Positions 42,221-51,131 of a stretch of 64,000 nucleotides of DNA are shown one piece after another; the first letter of the stretch is position 1, and each line of letters opens with the position of its first letter. The notes under the pieces are model-generated. The model did no database searches. It was not told the origin of the DNA and saw nothing but the letters and a program-made list of their open reading frames with translations. This stretch comes from Cytobacillus oceanisediminis 2691 (GTDB lineage Bacteria > Bacillota > Bacilli > Bacillales > Cytobacillaceae), in NCBI RefSeq assembly GCF_000294775.2, contig NZ_CP015506.1, positions 781,501 through 845,500 on the forward strand. Direction: 5' to 3'. A program made the position numbers and the translations under genes.

Positions 42221-43530
42221 TGCAGGGGTACGGGCTTTACAGCCAGGAAGCAGAAGAGGCGACAGTGGGAGCGCTGTTTTTGGAGGATGGGCTTATTAAA
42301 GATTGCACGCTGCGGCCGGAACACTTTTATTTGGCCAGACTAAAACGGCTGATGTCGCTTATTCTGCAGCTTGATGCGAAGGGGAAGCCTGTTGACGTGA
42401 TTTCGGTTGTGGAGGAAGCGGGCCAGCACAATCTTGAGAGCATTGGTGGAAGCAGCTATATCACCCAGCTTGCCGGAAGTGTGCCGACTGTGGCGAACTT
42501 TACATTTTATCAGGACACGGTTCTTGAATATTACCAGAAGCGCAAGGCGGTAGAAATTGCGGGGCGGATTCAGGAACATGCACAGAATGGCGACATTGCC
42601 TCCACTTTGAGGGATGGCATCCATGATCTCATGCAGGTTGAGGATCATCTTGGGGATGATGACTTTTGCGAGATCATGCCTGCTTTGGTTGAGCTTTACG
42701 GGGAGGCGGAAATGGATCTTGGCGAAATGACTGGGATTCCGTCTGGTTTTAGGAACCTGGACAGGCTGACCGGCGGGTTTCAGGAGTCTGATTTGGTCAT
42801 TGTCGGAGCGAGGCCAAGTGTCGGGAAAACAGCCTTTGCTCTGAATATGGCCTTGAACGCGGCTGATCAGGAAGCGGCCCTTATATTTTCACTGGAAATG
42901 TCCAAAAAGCAGCTCCTGAAAAGGATGATCAGCTGCAAAGGGGAGATCAGTTCGATTAAAATGAGGAACCCGAAGCGGTATTTTAATGATGGAGACTGGG
43001 CTCATTTATCCGGTGTGATGGGAGCGTTCGGCGAGGTGAATCTGCATATTTTCGATCAGGCGGGAATGGATATTCAGTACATCTGGTCCAAGGTCCGGAA
43101 AGCTCGCAGGAAGTACGGCGAGGGTAAACGGATACTGGTGGTGATTGATTATCTGCAGCTGATTGCGGGTGATCCCAGGCATCAGAACCGCCAGGCGGAA
43201 ATAAGCGAGATCAGCCGGAAGCTGAAGACAATGGCAAGGGATTTGAATGTAGCAGTCATTGCCTTGTCTCAGCTTAGCAGGGGTGTGGAAAGCAGGCAGG
43301 ACAAGCGGCCGATGCTTTCAGATTTGCGGGAAAGCGGGCAGATTGAGCAGGATGCGGATGTGATTGCGTTTTTGTACCGAGATGATTATTACCATAAGGA
43401 ATCCGACCGCAAGGATACAATTGAGATCATTCTCGCCAAACAGCGGAATGGACCGATTGGGACAGTAAGATTGGCTTTTATGAAGGAAATAGGGAAATTT
43501 GGGGATTTGCCGCCGGGGGAGTTTGGGTGA
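42220..43530 (+). CDS. Replicative DNA helicase (DnaB family)
   Basis: A 436-residue hexameric helicase. The N-terminal DnaB domain (SQEAEEATVGALFLEDGLIK) is followed by the RecA-like motor: Walker A GARPSVGKTA (residues 196-205), FSLEMSKKQLLKRM, Walker B-type ILVVIDYLQLIAG, VIALSQLSRGVESR and the arginine finger region IILAKQRNGPIGTVRL. It is shorter than, and separate from, the usual housekeeping DnaB context and forms one operon with the initiator and loader genes. The ATG overlaps the previous stop. Confidence 0.93.
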   Translation: MQGYGLYSQEAEEATVGALFLEDGLIKDCTLRPEHFYLARLKRLMSLILQLDAKGKPVDVISVVEEAGQHNLESIGGSSYITQLAGSVPTVANFTFYQDTVLEYYQKRKAVEIAGRIQEHAQNGDIASTLRDGIHDLMQVEDHLGDDDFCEIMPALVELYGEAEMDLGEMTGIPSGFRNLDRLTGGFQESDLVIVGARPSVGKTAFALNMALNAADQEAALIFSLEMSKKQLLKRMISCKGEISSIKMRNPKRYFNDGDWAHLSGVMGAFGEVNLHIFDQAGMDIQYIWSKVRKARRKYGEGKRILVVIDYLQLIAGDPRHQNRQAEISEISRKLKTMARDLNVAVIALSQLSRGVESRQDKRPMLSDLRESGQIEQDADVIAFLYRDDYYHKESDRKDTIEIILAKQRNGPIGTVRLAFMKEIGKFGDLPPGEFG

Positions 43531-43555
43531 GCTGCTGCTTTTTAGGGAAGAGAGT

Positions 43556-43696
43556 TGTGAGCGGGACGAATAAGGGAATCGTCCTTTGGGTGGGGAAGTT
43601 GTTGATGAGGGGCACGAATGAGGTGGAATCATACCCCTTGTGCGGAAAAATGGAGCGCACGAATTGGGTGAAATCGTTCCCTTCGCAATGAAAAAT
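43556..43696. repeat. Three-unit degenerate repeat, about 46 bp
   Basis: ACGAAT-centred units start near 43558, 43606 and 43651: each reads roughly TGAGCGGCACGAATNRGGTG, then GAATCGTNCC, then a G/T-rich filler. Spacing of ACGAAT is 48 and 45 bp. It fills the gap after the helicase gene and has no coding signal. Confidence 0.75.
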
Positions 43697-43799
43697 TGAT
43701 AATGAACGGAACTAATCGAGCTGAAAAGTACCCTCAAATAAAGCAAACCGGCATCAAGCACAATTAATTGTCACACTTATTAAACGCGTAACCGGAAAA

Positions 43800-43818
43800 G
43801 GGACAGGTTCACTGTCCC
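43800..43818. terminator. GGGACAG hairpin between convergent operons
   Basis: A 7-bp stem GGGACAG / CTGTCCC with loop GTTCA, immediately after the 3' end of the gerC-like gene on the minus strand. It lacks a long T-run, so termination is probable but not certain. Confidence 0.45.
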
Positions 43819-43819
43819 A

Positions 43820-44902
43820 TCAGGTTGTTTTTAAATACCCTTCATTTTGAATGTCTATCTGAAATTGGATATCAGATTTCAAATTTGGATAGTAAATGGA
43901 TCTCCAGTTTTTTAGCTCGTTTCGATCGATTTTAGTGCGATACAATTGTCCCAAGCCCAGAATATCTGCTTCGCTTTCCTGGAGTTTGGCTAACATGCTG
44001 CTGAATCGGCCTGACAGGAGATGGCTTAATTCTTTCTTGATCATGGCACTGGATGTTTTGCCCCGTGTTTCGAGGACGACAACCTTCAGGTTGATTCGGC
44101 TTTCCAAAAACGGCTGTTTATCAGTCAATTCAATATGCTGGTCCATGGAGTTGCCGATGATCATGACACTTGCGTGATCCAGGACTTCGATTTGTCCATG
44201 GGTGCTTTCATTATTAAATGCATTGAATAGCAGGGTTTCGTCATTGCTGATCTGCTCTACCATCTTTCCGTTTTTGATAACAGCAGAGCCAACTTGCTTG
44301 TAAGTTGTCGTTTCTCCCGTCATTAACAGGGGGATGGCTACATCGCGTGTATAGGAATGAATGCTTCGGTAGACTTCCCATATCCTTGTAAGGGCAATTT
44401 CCGGATTCCAGCCTGCATTTTTTTCGAAGTAATCGAACATGTTGGTTCCGTGAAGCTCCTTTGATTCTGTAAGTATTGAAAAAAACTCATCCATGTTCTG
44501 GTCACAAATGGCGATTAGCACTTTGGGTGAAACTTCCCGGGATCTCATGAAACCGGCAATAATGTCCTTCATGCCTTCCTCAGCCGTTTTCCGCTCAATC
44601 ATAATTACCTTTACATGAAGGAGGTCTACGCTGGTCTCCATGTTTCGGCTGATCACATCGACGGCGTGGGAGATAGTTTCTCCAGTTCCCGTAACGACTT
44701 TCACTTCCAAATTATCTTCGATGGGCTCAACGATTTTCAAGAAAACCTTATATTTGCCATCTTCATCTGTAGAAATGCCAAGGACAACGGGGAGTGTCCG
44801 GTGATTGATATCCCTAATGTCCCAGCAGCCGGTTAAAGTCATCATTGCCAGAAGCAGACAGACCGTAATAGGGGCTTTAGATTTTAGATTAATTGGTTTC
44901 AT
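43820..44902 (-). CDS. Spore germination protein GerC family (lipoprotein)
   Basis: A 360-residue GerAC-type lipoprotein with lipobox LTGC (LLLAMMTLTGCWDIRDINHR) and family features: RDINHRTLPVVLGISTDEDG, VISRNMETSVDLLHVKVIMI and the end KTKIDRNELKNWRSIYY-like GLGQLYRTKIDRNELKNW. GerC proteins sit on the outer face of the spore inner membrane as part of the nutrient receptor. The ATG follows GAGGAAGGG, inside the end of gerB; it is last in the gerA-gerB-gerC order. Confidence 0.92.
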   Translation of the reverse strand: MKPINLKSKAPITVCLLLAMMTLTGCWDIRDINHRTLPVVLGISTDEDGKYKVFLKIVEPIEDNLEVKVVTGTGETISHAVDVISRNMETSVDLLHVKVIMIERKTAEEGMKDIIAGFMRSREVSPKVLIAICDQNMDEFFSILTESKELHGTNMFDYFEKNAGWNPEIALTRIWEVYRSIHSYTRDVAIPLLMTGETTTYKQVGSAVIKNGKMVEQISNDETLLFNAFNNESTHGQIEVLDHASVMIIGNSMDQHIELTDKQPFLESRINLKVVVLETRGKTSSAMIKKELSHLLSGRFSSMLAKLQESEADILGLGQLYRTKIDRNELKNWRSIYYPNLKSDIQFQIDIQNEGYLKTT

Positions 44903-45968
44903 TTTTACCCTTCCTCTTTATGCGGCGTCCAAAGAAAAAGATTGAAAATGGGACTGCAATCAAAATGTAAAACCTCAGAAACGTATTCCACCAAAATAAT
45001 TTCTCGACATCCTTCCAGTCCTGGATGAAGAAACATGAAAGATAGACTGCGGCAGATAGGGCTAGCAACAATTTTACCGGTTTAATGGAAGGAAGGTAAT
45101 GAGTTAAGATACGGATTGTCTTCCAGGACACAAGGGCAAGGTAAAGCATGATAAAGGAGATGAGGCTCAATAGAAAAAACATCGTGACCCTGTCGAACAT
45201 CAGCCAATTAATATTGATGGCGTCCACGGCCACAACATATGGAAGGAAGGTTGTGGCTGAGGTGGCCTGCCCAAAAGTCAGCACGGGAATATAGACTGAA
45301 AAAAGGAAAAAGGGAATAAGGAAGGCAGCGGCCCATAATATATATTTTCTGTTATAGGAGAAATAAGGCTGAACAAAACCCAGAAACAAAAAGCCTCCGG
45401 AGAAAGCAAAAAAGCTTTCCAAATATGTTCGTTTTATAATAAATCCGAAATCTGCATCTAAAGGAACCACGTACCTCCAATCCACGTTTTGAAAAGAAGT
45501 GAAGAAAATAAAGATAATGATGGGAAGAAATAAAAGGGATAGAAGAAGACCGGTGCGAAAAATGGTTTCGGCTCCTTTGGCTGCTATATAGGTCGAAATG
45601 GATATCAATAATAGCATGATGGCCCATAATGGTGTGTTTGATAAAAAGACAATCGTAATAATTTCTGAATAAGCCCGGAGTGTTATCAATAAAATCATGC
45701 AGAAATATAAGAAAACAGGGGCAATAAAAAGGATAGCTGTCCCTTTTCCGATTCCTGCATAGATGCGAATGATGTCTTTTTTCGGAAAATAGCTTAGCCC
45801 CTTCATATAAATAGTAATAAAAATGAAATGAATGACCACACCGACCAGAACAGGAAGCCAATGGCCCTGCTCTGTGCTTGAAATAACATTGCCGGGATAC
45901 ATAAAGAAAATAAGGCCTAAATGACTGATGACGTACATCAGCATGACATGCAAACTTTTATCCGCCAT
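44889..45968 (-). CDS. Spore germination protein GerB family (permease)
   Basis: A 359-residue membrane protein with ten helices, of the GerAB / APC-transporter-like endospore germination permease family (MLMYVISHLGLIFFMYPGNV, LPVLVGVVIHFIFITIYMKG, GAETIFRTGLLLSLLFLPII, WLMFDRVTMFFLLSLISFIM). GerB subunits form the nutrient-binding part of germinant receptors. Starts at 45977 and 45968 are both possible; 45968 is better placed relative to AAAAGGGAA. It overlaps gerA by 11 bases and gerC by 14 bases, so the three are co-translated. Confidence 0.92.
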   Translation of the reverse strand: MADKSLHVMLMYVISHLGLIFFMYPGNVISSTEQGHWLPVLVGVVIHFIFITIYMKGLSYFPKKDIIRIYAGIGKGTAILFIAPVFLYFCMILLITLRAYSEIITIVFLSNTPLWAIMLLLISISTYIAAKGAETIFRTGLLLSLLFLPIIIFIFFTSFQNVDWRYVVPLDADFGFIIKRTYLESFFAFSGGFLFLGFVQPYFSYNRKYILWAAAFLIPFFLFSVYIPVLTFGQATSATTFLPYVVAVDAININWLMFDRVTMFFLLSLISFIMLYLALVSWKTIRILTHYLPSIKPVKLLLALSAAVYLSCFFIQDWKDVEKLFWWNTFLRFYILIAVPFSIFFFGRRIKRKGKNETN

Positions 45969-47292
45969 TGCTCTCATTCCCTTTTAAATTTAAGTAGAGA
46001 TAGGACTTGCCATAAGTATTGAGGCTTGCCAGGTAAGCGCCTACGAAAACCAAACCGGCAACCAGTCCTAAAATGCCAAAAATTGCTGCCAGGACCACAA
46101 TGGCATATTTGAACAGCCGAATGGAAACAGAATTTTGAAAGCCGACGATGGTTGAGTTGGCAATGGTAGTGGCGGCTAGAATGATGATCAGCAGGTTGCT
46201 GACTAATTTCGCTTCCACGGCAGCCTGTCCCAGGATAATTCCCCCGACCATGGTAATGGTGGGGCCAATGGATTTAGGCAGCCTTACACTGGCTTCCAGG
46301 ATTAATTCCAGAATAAGCAGCATGAAGAAAATTTCCACCAATGCCGGGTAGGGAACTCCTTCACGGCTTTGGGCAACTGATAAAGCAAGCTGGAGCTGCA
46401 AGACTTCAGGGTTTACGGAAACCAGAGCCACATACAGCCCTGGTGTTATCAGCGTGATTAAAATGCCGATGATTCTAATTAACCGAATGGCTAACATGAG
46501 GGGCAGGGGAAAATTCCGGTCATTTTCAATAGCAAACATATCCCAGAACAGACTTGGAAGAATGAGCGCAAAAGGCAAGCGATCCACGAATAGAACCACT
46601 TTTCCCTTTCTCAGATTCTGAACCGCATGATGGGGCAGCTCGGTCGTATTAAACTTTGAAATAGCATTCCATGATGGAAACCCCAGCATTTTAGCCAGCC
46701 CCTGAAGATCACATGCTTCCATTTGGATATTTTTTTTAATATTATCACGTATGCTATTAACTAGATCCATATCCGCTTGGCCGTCTATATAAAGCAAGGA
46801 AAGTTTGTTTTTGCGGCTGTGTCCGGCCGAAAAAGAATCGATTCTAATTTCCTCCGAGTTCACCAGTTTTCGGACGATGCCGATATTGGCATCAATACCT
46901 TCTGTAAACGAATCCAATGCTCCTTTAATAACATTTTCATTTGTTGGCGTATCAATCGAACGATCGAGCATAGCAGGTACAGGCTCCATAATGATAAAAC
47001 GGGAGGTGTTTTCAAAATGGATAATCAGTTTGCCTTCATATATGGATGAAATGGCTTTCCGGACATCGCCTTCAATCACTTCCCCTATGGCCCGCCATAA
47101 ATCCTCAGAAGGCTGATTCTGCGAAAGGATGCTCTCCGCATGCTTGTGAAGCACCGTTCTCGTTTTGATAAAATCAATGAGTGTATTAAATCCCATCAGC
47201 ATCACGGCAGCATCCGCAAGATAGTCCCTTTGAAGATGAAAATCGCCATTGTTTCCAAGCTCTGCTTTTATTTCAATAACAAATCGATCCAT
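45958..47292 (-). CDS. Spore germination protein GerA family
   Basis: A 444-residue GerAA-type protein: a cytoplasmic N-terminal domain (to about residue 240, with DAVGMVLL-like motifs such as AFALILPSLF near its end) and four to five helices in the C-terminal half (LTLITPGLYVALVSVNPEVL, FFMLLILELILEASVRLPKS, GGIILGQAAVEAKLVSN). The N-terminus is shorter than many paralogues (about 490 residues), but the conserved VRLPKSIG-TITMVGGIILGQAAVEA block is intact. The ATG at 47292 follows AAGGGG. It is first in a complete three-gene germinant receptor operon on the minus strand, normally read by sigma-G in the forespore. Confidence 0.92.
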   Translation of the reverse strand: MDRFVIEIKAELGNNGDFHLQRDYLADAAVMLMGFNTLIDFIKTRTVLHKHAESILSQNQPSEDLWRAIGEVIEGDVRKAISSIYEGKLIIHFENTSRFIIMEPVPAMLDRSIDTPTNENVIKGALDSFTEGIDANIGIVRKLVNSEEIRIDSFSAGHSRKNKLSLLYIDGQADMDLVNSIRDNIKKNIQMEACDLQGLAKMLGFPSWNAISKFNTTELPHHAVQNLRKGKVVLFVDRLPFALILPSLFWDMFAIENDRNFPLPLMLAIRLIRIIGILITLITPGLYVALVSVNPEVLQLQLALSVAQSREGVPYPALVEIFFMLLILELILEASVRLPKSIGPTITMVGGIILGQAAVEAKLVSNLLIIILAATTIANSTIVGFQNSVSIRLFKYAIVVLAAIFGILGLVAGLVFVGAYLASLNTYGKSYLYLNLKGNESNGG

Positions 47293-47478
47293 TGCGGGTT
47301 ACCCCTTTATAAAGACATAAATATTATTAAGTTTCGCTTGCTGGAAAATTTTATTCCTATAAACTTTATCTGGCGTTTTAAACCTCGGCTAAAGAGGTAT
47401 CTTTCGTCTTTGAACAAGAGTTCAGCCAGGAATTATCAAAAAACTCGAGAGGAATAGTTAATGTGGGGGGGAAGTTAA

Positions 47479-47961
47479 ATGAAAATTATCGCAGTTCACG
47501 AACATCCGCATTTAGTTGAGGGCGCAGTCCAATTTTTCTGGGAACAGTGGGGGAATGAGCAAAACTTCCGCTTTTATGAGGATTGCATGATCCATTCAGG
47601 GAAATCGGGGGACGGCATCCCGAGGTTTTATGTTGGGATCGAGAATGAAGAAATCATAGGCACGTATGCGTTAATCCGCAATGACCTCAATAGCCGGCAG
47701 GATTTGCATCCGTGGCTGGCATGTCTGTACGTTGATCCCAGCAGCAGGGGAAAGAAGCTTGGCGCCCGGCTGCTTGATCATGCTATTGAAGAAGCGGCGA
47801 AGCTTGGATTTAAGAAGCTCCATCTCCAGACGGATTTGCAAGGGTATTATGAAAAATACGGCTGGACACATAGCGGAGAGGTGTACGGGGCGAGCGGGGA
47901 TTCCATTAAGTTATATGAAAAGGATACTGGCGCATCTTCGAGCAGGAACGACAAAAACTAA
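47479..47961 (+). CDS. GNAT family N-acetyltransferase
   Basis: A 160-residue acetyltransferase: motif A LACLYVDPSSRGKKLGARLL with the acetyl-CoA loop SRGKKLGA, motif B LHLQTDLQGYYEKYGWTHSG. The pattern LQTDLQGYYEKYGW is shared with many Bacillus aminoglycoside-type or small-molecule acetylases; the acceptor cannot be named. The ATG follows GGGGGGAAG. It is convergent with the deacetylase gene. Confidence 0.88.
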   Translation: MKIIAVHEHPHLVEGAVQFFWEQWGNEQNFRFYEDCMIHSGKSGDGIPRFYVGIENEEIIGTYALIRNDLNSRQDLHPWLACLYVDPSSRGKKLGARLLDHAIEEAAKLGFKKLHLQTDLQGYYEKYGWTHSGEVYGASGDSIKLYEKDTGASSSRNDKN

Positions 47962-47984
47962 ACGCCCAGGAATTTCCTGAGCGT
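47962..47984. terminator. Bidirectional terminator
   Basis: A 9-bp stem with one mismatch ACGCCCAGG / CCTGAGCGT, loop AATTT, between convergent genes and overlapping neither CDS. Confidence 0.55.
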
Positions 47985-47996
47985 CTTGTTGAATGA

Positions 47997-49427
47997 TTAT
48001 TGCCGTTTTCCAAAGAACGTACCGGTCACTTCCTGCTCCTGCAAGGAGAGAAGCTGGGAGACGGTAATGAATTCGTAGCCTTCTTTTTCAAGATAGGTCA
48101 GCAGGTCTGGAAGTGCTTCAGCAGTTGGCTTATGGATATCGTGCATCAAAACGATTGCGCCTGGCACTGCATTGGCCTTCACGATTTTTTGAATAGCCGC
48201 GGCATTAAGTGTTTTCCAGTCCAGTGAATCGACCGACCATAGAATAAGCGGTGTATGGGCCATTCCGGCAACTTTTTTCACATCTTCATTCATGGCCCCA
48301 TAAGGCGGGCGGACGGTTGCTGGAAGCTGGCCGCTTGCTTCTTTGATTTTGGTGCTGGCTTCTTCCATTTCTTTGCGGATTTCGATTTCACCGAGGGATG
48401 AAAGGTCCGCATGGCTGTCACTGTGATTTCCGATTTCATGACCTTCTTCAGCCACTTGGCTTGCGAGGGCAGGATAGAATTGTGCCTGGCTGCCAAGCAT
48501 ATAAAAGGTAGCCTTTGCGTTATGTTTTTTTAGAATATCCAGAATAAGCGGTGTGACTTTCGGGTGTGGCCCATCATCAAAGGTAAGGGCAATATACTTG
48601 CCGTTTGGATCCAGCGGAGCCGCTTCTGGTTCCTTGACTTCCGGTTCAGGAAGCTGAATGTCAGGAAGCTTCAAGTGCTGGGCGATTTCATCCTTTAAGA
48701 GGGGACGGATCTGTTCGATTGGAATTTTCACTTTGACCGCTCCGGCTGCACCGGCCGCAATTTCATATTCGTTAAAATAAAGGGTGAAATTCTTGCCGCT
48801 CAGTGCCCATTTCCAGCTCGACGGATTTTCCAGCGCTTCGTCAAGCAGGTCCTCAAACAGATAGTCCTGGAGTTCTTCTTTCTCGCCGATTTGTTTTTTT
48901 ATCAACGGCCTGAGAGTCGCCAGGGACTCCTCATCCATACGAATCACATCGGCAAGATGTACCATTTTCTGATTCGCAAGGTCGATAGTGAACGTTTTGA
49001 CCGCAGCCTGCCCATTTGCGCCGCCTGTGTACTGGTAGGCTTCAAATACTAGGGTGTACATGGTATCGGAGACTTTTTTCGGCTCCGCCTTGATATTAAG
49101 ATGGGCACGGAATTCTTCACTGTCCAGCACCTGCCGGTTTGCCTTCACAAGTTCCAGGAATTCCATTTCCTGCGCCTGAATCCATTCTTTCATGGGTTTG
49201 TTCAAATTCTCAATTTCAGTGATCGGAGTACTGATCGCAAGGGTATAAGATTTCGTTTCCTTTGTCCGGGTTTCAAGGTTTAATCCGGGGAAAGCTGCCG
49301 GGGAAGTGGTTTCTGTTCTGGAAAAAGCCTGCAGGCTGGTGTCAGCTCCAGAGCTGATGAAATAATAGATGCCTGCAATGAAGATGCAAAATAATGCCCA
49401 TGATGGCCATTTTAACCGCTTAAGCAA
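47997..49427 (-). CDS. pdaC: PdaC-like peptidoglycan/chitooligosaccharide deacetylase
   Basis: A 476-residue protein with an N-terminal anchor (WALFCIFIAGIYYFISSG), DUF4163 and DUF3298 domains (about residues 55-240) and a C-terminal NodB deacetylase. Catalytic motifs are TFDDGPHP, the zinc pair in GHEIGNHSDSHADLS, RPPYGAMNE, LWSVDSLDW and LMHDIH. This domain set and length match B. subtilis PdaC, which deacetylates N-acetylmuramic acid in peptidoglycan and confers lysozyme resistance. The start is a TTG after AAAGGAAAGG. It is monocistronic. Confidence 0.88.
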   Translation of the reverse strand: MLKRLKWPSWALFCIFIAGIYYFISSGADTSLQAFSRTETTSPAAFPGLNLETRTKETKSYTLAISTPITEIENLNKPMKEWIQAQEMEFLELVKANRQVLDSEEFRAHLNIKAEPKKVSDTMYTLVFEAYQYTGGANGQAAVKTFTIDLANQKMVHLADVIRMDEESLATLRPLIKKQIGEKEELQDYLFEDLLDEALENPSSWKWALSGKNFTLYFNEYEIAAGAAGAVKVKIPIEQIRPLLKDEIAQHLKLPDIQLPEPEVKEPEAAPLDPNGKYIALTFDDGPHPKVTPLILDILKKHNAKATFYMLGSQAQFYPALASQVAEEGHEIGNHSDSHADLSSLGEIEIRKEMEEASTKIKEASGQLPATVRPPYGAMNEDVKKVAGMAHTPLILWSVDSLDWKTLNAAAIQKIVKANAVPGAIVLMHDIHKPTAEALPDLLTYLEKEGYEFITVSQLLSLQEQEVTGTFFGKRQ

Positions 49428-49596
49428 TGATATCCTTTCCTTTCCTGTCTGTAAAATTATGACTCTCCAAATATATAATTATATCAGGTGAAAAAGGGAA
49501 AATCATCGGTCTTGTGAAAAATTCACCATTTACTTTTAAAAAAATATAGTATAAAATAACACTTTAATCCGACTAAAAAGATAAGAAAAGGAGTGA

Positions 49597-50859
49597 ATGA
49601 GGTTGGCTCAAGTAGAAGTTAAAAGCAAATCATGGGTTTCAGCACCAACAACAGTTGTTTCAAACTTAAATCCAATTCAAAAGCCTTTTGTTGCAGCTGG
49701 CGTTCTTGCAGCTATCATTTTGTTCATTTCCATTATAAATGCAGCGAACATGACACAGGGAGTTCTATTTATTATTGGAATTGCACTCGGCATGACCTTG
49801 CTTCATGCCCGCTTCGGCTTCACATCTGCATTCAGGCGCTTCGCAAGCGTCGGAAACGGGCAGGGGCTGCAGGCGCATATGCTGATGCTGGCAGTTGCTT
49901 CAGCCCTATTTGCGGTTATTTTAAGCACTGGCTTTAGTTTTACAGGAATCGAGCCTAAAGGATATGTGTCTCCTGTAGGAGTTAGCGTCCTGTTTGGTTC
50001 ATTTATTTTTGGGATCGGGATGCAGCTTGGGAATGGCTGTGCGTCCGGTACTTTGTATTCGGTAGGCGGAGGACAATCCTCGATGATTCTGACACTGATT
50101 TCTTTCATCGCTGGTTCCACGATCGGGGCGTACCACTTCTCATTCTGGATGGAAGAAACACCGGCATTGCCGCCAATCTCCCTGGCTACATCTACGGGAC
50201 TCGGCTATGGCGGAGCATTGGTTCTGCAGCTTGCTCTATTTGCATTAATCTATTGGGTAACTCTGCAAATCGCGAAAAAGCGAAAAGCACCAATGATGAA
50301 AGCTTTGCCTACAACAGCCGGATGGAAAAAAATCCTGAGAGGATCCTGGCCATTGTTTGCAGCAGCGATTGTGTTGGCATTGCTGAATGCACTGACTCTG
50401 ACTGTACGTGGAACGCCTTGGGGCATCACATCCGCATTCGCATTATGGGGCGGTAAAACATTGATGGCAATGGGCATTGACGTAACATCATGGGGTTATT
50501 TTGCGACTGAACCGAACTTAGCCGCATTAAAAAATACCGTTCTGGCTGATTCTACAAGCGTTCTGAACTTCGGTATCATCCTGGGTGCCTTTATTTCAGC
50601 GGCATTACAGGGAACGTTCAAGCCTGGGAAAATCAAGCCTGGTGTTGCCGGTGCTGCGATTGTCGGCGGACTGCTGATGGGATATGGTTCCCGCCTTGCA
50701 TTCGGCTGCAACATCGGCGCTTACTTCGGCGGAATCGCATCTTTCAGCCTGCACGGCTGGGTATGGGCCATCATGGCCATGCTTGGAACGGGCGTGGCGC
50801 TGTTCATCCGTCCGCTGTTTGGATTGAAGAACCCGAAATCTACTGATTCGGTTTGTTAA
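49597..50859 (+). CDS. YeeE/YedE (TsuA-like) sulfur-compound transporter
   Basis: A 420-residue membrane protein with at least ten helices. It carries the duplicated cysteine motifs of the YeeE/YedE family: GMQLGNGCASGTLYSVGGGQ in the first half and GYGSRLAFGCNIGAYFGG in the second. The family includes TsuA, which takes up thiosulfate through a line of cysteines. No TusA-like partner gene is seen next door. The ATG follows AAAAGGAGTGA. It is monocistronic with a strong terminator. Confidence 0.92.
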   Translation: MRLAQVEVKSKSWVSAPTTVVSNLNPIQKPFVAAGVLAAIILFISIINAANMTQGVLFIIGIALGMTLLHARFGFTSAFRRFASVGNGQGLQAHMLMLAVASALFAVILSTGFSFTGIEPKGYVSPVGVSVLFGSFIFGIGMQLGNGCASGTLYSVGGGQSSMILTLISFIAGSTIGAYHFSFWMEETPALPPISLATSTGLGYGGALVLQLALFALIYWVTLQIAKKRKAPMMKALPTTAGWKKILRGSWPLFAAAIVLALLNALTLTVRGTPWGITSAFALWGGKTLMAMGIDVTSWGYFATEPNLAALKNTVLADSTSVLNFGIILGAFISAALQGTFKPGKIKPGVAGAAIVGGLLMGYGSRLAFGCNIGAYFGGIASFSLHGWVWAIMAMLGTGVALFIRPLFGLKNPKSTDSVC

Positions 50860-50867
50860 TGGAAAGC

Positions 50868-50900
50868 CTGGCACTCTCAATGAGTGCCAGTTTTTTTTTT
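50868..50900 (+). terminator. Strong intrinsic terminator
   Basis: A perfect 9-bp stem CTGGCACTC / GAGTGCCAG, loop TCAAT, followed by ten T residues. Confidence 0.92.
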
Positions 50901-51131
50901 GCAAAGTAATTAGTTTCTGCTGCCATAAATGATTACTCTCCAGCTGCACCTGGAAATCCCCGACTAGTCTTTTACCGTTCCGTTGATAGGAATCCCGCTA
51001 TTCCCCAGACTTTCCTACTATTAGTAACCGAGTAACATTTTTTGAAAAATATTGAATTTTAGGAAAAAGTAATCTATTAATATTTCCATACTCGAAATAT
51101 AATGAGTGGCAAATAGTAGAGGAGGGATTAT

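Noticed and set aside
46148..47116. Several plus-strand frames opposite gerA
   Set aside because: They are antisense shadows of a conserved gene with no start signals.
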